A DNA stretch of 7,446 nt from Dethiosulfovibrio sp. GTDB taxonomy: Bacteria > Synergistota > Synergistia > Synergistales > Dethiosulfovibrionaceae. The DNA lies in contig JAQUTB010000070.1 of NCBI GenBank assembly GCA_028709985.1, positions 1 through 7,446 on the forward strand, read 5' to 3'. The notes under the pieces are model-generated. The model worked only from the letters and a program-made list of their open reading frames with translations. It was not told the DNA's origin and made no database searches. The position numbers and the translations under genes were made by a program. Shown piece by piece: positions 5,949 to 7,446 of this stretch (position 1 is the first letter of the stretch; each line of letters starts with the position of its first letter).

Positions 5949-7055
5949 GTGAAATTGGACGATACTGAGCTGCCAAAGCTGCGGCTTTTCACGGATAGGT
6001 GCGTCGATTGCGGCCTGTGCCTGAAGGGATGCATGATGTCCGACGAGTTGAAAGACGGCCCTAAAAACGTCATCTCCCGTTTTCTGAGTGAAGGCACCGT
6101 TGACGACGCCTGGGCCTTTAGGTGCTCACTGTGCGGTTACTGTTCAACCGTCTGCCCCGCAGGAGCGGACCTGAGGTCGGTCATGATCGCGCTCAGGGAG
6201 GCGCCCTGTAAAAAGCCTCCCCTCAGGATGAAAAAGATTTTAGCTGGAGTCCTTCTCTTCCAGTTTATGGCGACCTGGAGACAGATGGGAACGCCTCCGG
6301 TCTTTCCGAAGAAGAGGGGCAAAAGACTGTTTTTCCCCGGCTGCGCCATGGCATCCTCCGACCCGGAGCTGGCCCTCAAGGTGTGGCAAATGTTGATCTC
6401 CATCGACCCCGACATGGGGATCATGGTGGATTGCTGTGGAACCCCTGCTTTGTCCCTAGGAAGACGGGACATCTCCGAGAGGATAAGGGGCAGGCTCGAA
6501 AAAACCCTGACAGTTTGCGGCGTGGAGGAGATAGTTGTGGCCTGTCCTAACTGTCTGAAGGCCCTATCGTGCCTCCCTGTGAAGGTGACCCCCGCGTGGG
6601 GATACCTGGAAAATACCATATCCGACTTACAGGCCTTCGAGGGCAAAGAGGCCATGTTTCACGCTCCATGTCCTCTCAGGGACGAGAGCAGGGAGTTGGC
6701 CGAGGTCGAACGGTTGGCCAGGACCCTTTTCCCATCCATACGCACAAAACCCTATGGAGCTAACGGCGGGGTGTGTTGCGGAGCCGGAGGCATGGTCCCT
6801 ATCGTGCATCCTAAAACGTTTTCCGATTGGTCCAGAAGGATCTCCGATTACAGGAGGGACGGGGAGACCGTCCTGTGCTGCTGCCAGAGCTGTGTCGACG
6901 CCATGGGCGGACGGGATGCCGACGTGGTCCATCTACTGAGAGTCATGCTCGGTGGTGAGGCTCCCCCACCTCCGACAGGGCTCGGCAGGTGGATCAACCG
7001 CAGAAGACTGAGAAAAGCCATACTAGGCAACCAAAACTGGAGGGGTTTTAAATGA
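5949..7055 (+). CDS. Fe-S oxidoreductase with two 4Fe-4S motifs and two CCG domains (HdrD/GlpC-like)
   Basis: A 368-residue soluble electron-transfer protein of the type found in heterodisulfide reductase subunit D, GlpC and LutA/glycolate oxidase iron-sulfur subunits. Two ferredoxin-type motifs are C18-C21-C24-C28 and C59-C62-C65-C69. Two complete CCG (cysteine-rich) domains follow: C132, C162-C163, C199-x2-C202, and C241, C276-C277, C312-x2-C315, with the CC-to-CxxC spacing (34-35) typical of that family. In HdrB/HdrD, CCG domains hold noncubane 4Fe-4S clusters that work on disulfides, so a thiol/disulfide or small-acid redox role is likely, but the substrate is unknown. GTG start (5949) with GGGGG 8 nt upstream. 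No membrane anchor. Its TGA overlaps the ATG of the next gene, so the two are translationally coupled and probably act together. It is not next to a flavin oxidase or HdrA gene in this window. Confidence 0.88.
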   Translation: MKLDDTELPKLRLFTDRCVDCGLCLKGCMMSDELKDGPKNVISRFLSEGTVDDAWAFRCSLCGYCSTVCPAGADLRSVMIALREAPCKKPPLRMKKILAGVLLFQFMATWRQMGTPPVFPKKRGKRLFFPGCAMASSDPELALKVWQMLISIDPDMGIMVDCCGTPALSLGRRDISERIRGRLEKTLTVCGVEEIVVACPNCLKALSCLPVKVTPAWGYLENTISDLQAFEGKEAMFHAPCPLRDESRELAEVERLARTLFPSIRTKPYGANGGVCCGAGGMVPIVHPKTFSDWSRRISDYRRDGETVLCCCQSCVDAMGGRDADVVHLLRVMLGGEAPPPPTGLGRWINRRRLRKAILGNQNWRGFK

Positions 7056-7446
7056 CTTGGAGGATAGACATCAAAACAGGGGAAATACTGAAAAAAGGCT
7101 CAAGCGGATCGGGAATAGACAGGGACGAGGCCCTTTACCTCATGGCTCTCCCGTTGGGTTCAAAGGAGACCTACGCCCTCATGGAGGCCGCCGATTCCCT
7201 TTCCAGGGAGACATTCAAAAACAAGGGGGAAAAACACTTCCACATAGGACTGAACGTGGCGCCCTGTCCGCTCAACTGTAGTTTTTGCTCTCTGACCGTA
7301 AAGACCGGGATATTCAAGGAGTCGATAGACTTCTCCGACGACCAGATCCTGGAATGGGCCAGATACGGAGAGTCCCGAAAGGCCGACTCGCTCAACCTCA
7401 TGACCACGGGGAACTTTCCCATGAAGCGGCTTTTACACGTCGGCAG
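7052..7446 (+). CDS. Radical SAM protein, BioB/HydE-like N-terminus (partial, runs off the window)
   Basis: The first 131 residues are visible, without a stop. The radical SAM cluster motif CxxxCxxC is C72-x3-C76-x2-C79 in NVAPCPLNCSFCSL. Before it come a helix-rich BioB-like lead (GIDRDEALYLM, near 21-31, and LSRETF near 50-55), then FHIGLNVAPC. This arrangement resembles biotin synthase, HydE and HmdB-type enzymes, which cleave S-adenosylmethionine to form a 5'-deoxyadenosyl radical. Which reaction is catalysed cannot be told from this part. The ATG (7052-7054) overlaps the previous stop as ATGA, with GGAGGGG 6 nt upstream. The Fe-S partner upstream may supply electrons. No signal peptide. 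Confidence 0.85.
   Translation, partial: MTWRIDIKTGEILKKGSSGSGIDRDEALYLMALPLGSKETYALMEAADSLSRETFKNKGEKHFHIGLNVAPCPLNCSFCSLTVKTGIFKESIDFSDDQILEWARYGESRKADSLNLMTTGNFPMKRLLHVG

Noticed and set aside
4897..7055. Global reassignment of UGA (alternative genetic code)
   Set aside because: UGA ends the TVP38-family gene (4897-4899) and the Fe-S protein gene (7053-7055) at sensible positions, so it acts as a stop in this genome.

Overview
This window looks like chromosomal DNA of a bacterium from the phylum Synergistota. The best clue is the 775-codon secreted protein on the minus strand. It ends in a Ser/Gly-rich, single-Cys, hydrophobic tail (SSGGGC, then a membrane segment) that matches the Synergist-CTERM sorting signal known from that phylum. 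Moderate GC content and an anaerobe-type gene set (Fe-S protein with two CCG domains, radical SAM enzyme, sulfurtransferases) fit. A Dethiosulfovibrio-like genus is only a guess.

Layout, left to right. (1) A DUF89/ARMT1-like phosphatase gene on plus (149-1033). (2) A 119-bp near-palindromic element (1040-1158) between convergent genes; its right end supplies the last codons of the next gene. (3) On minus, a probable two-gene unit: a small secreted Cys-rhodanese (3515-3952), followed by a secreted parallel beta-helix protein with choice-of-anchor Q, Pro-rich linker, Fn3-like and Synergist-CTERM regions (1140-3467). A near-consensus sigma70 promoter lies in front. (4) On plus, a TVP38/TMEM64-family membrane protein (4180-4899). 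(5) Convergent with it on minus, a secreted tandem-domain rhodanese (4906-5832) with an in-frame UGA at the exact position of the catalytic cysteine. (6) On plus, an Fe-S protein with two 4Fe-4S motifs and two CCG domains (5949-7055), overlapping by ATGA the start of a BioB-like radical SAM gene that leaves the window (7052-7446).

The main discovery is gene 5. A naive call stops at codon 267 (5032-5034), but the frame continues for 41 more codons that complete the rhodanese fold (UTMGIRS, then NYEGSIYEW). They align with the Cys paralogue next door (CNSGKRS, then NYEGGIIDW). A 9-bp stem with a 5-nt loop begins 13 nt after the UGA, where a bacterial SECIS would sit. I read this as a selenocysteine-containing, exported sulfurtransferase. 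With the Cys-rhodanese and the TVP38 protein it forms a likely envelope sulfur/selenium module, similar in parts to the E. coli ydjX...ynjE neighbourhood. The role of the cluster is inferred, not shown.

No RNA genes, CRISPR arrays or complete insertion sequences were seen. No gene-free stretch exceeds 300 bases; the longest is the 227-bp divergent region 3953-4179.
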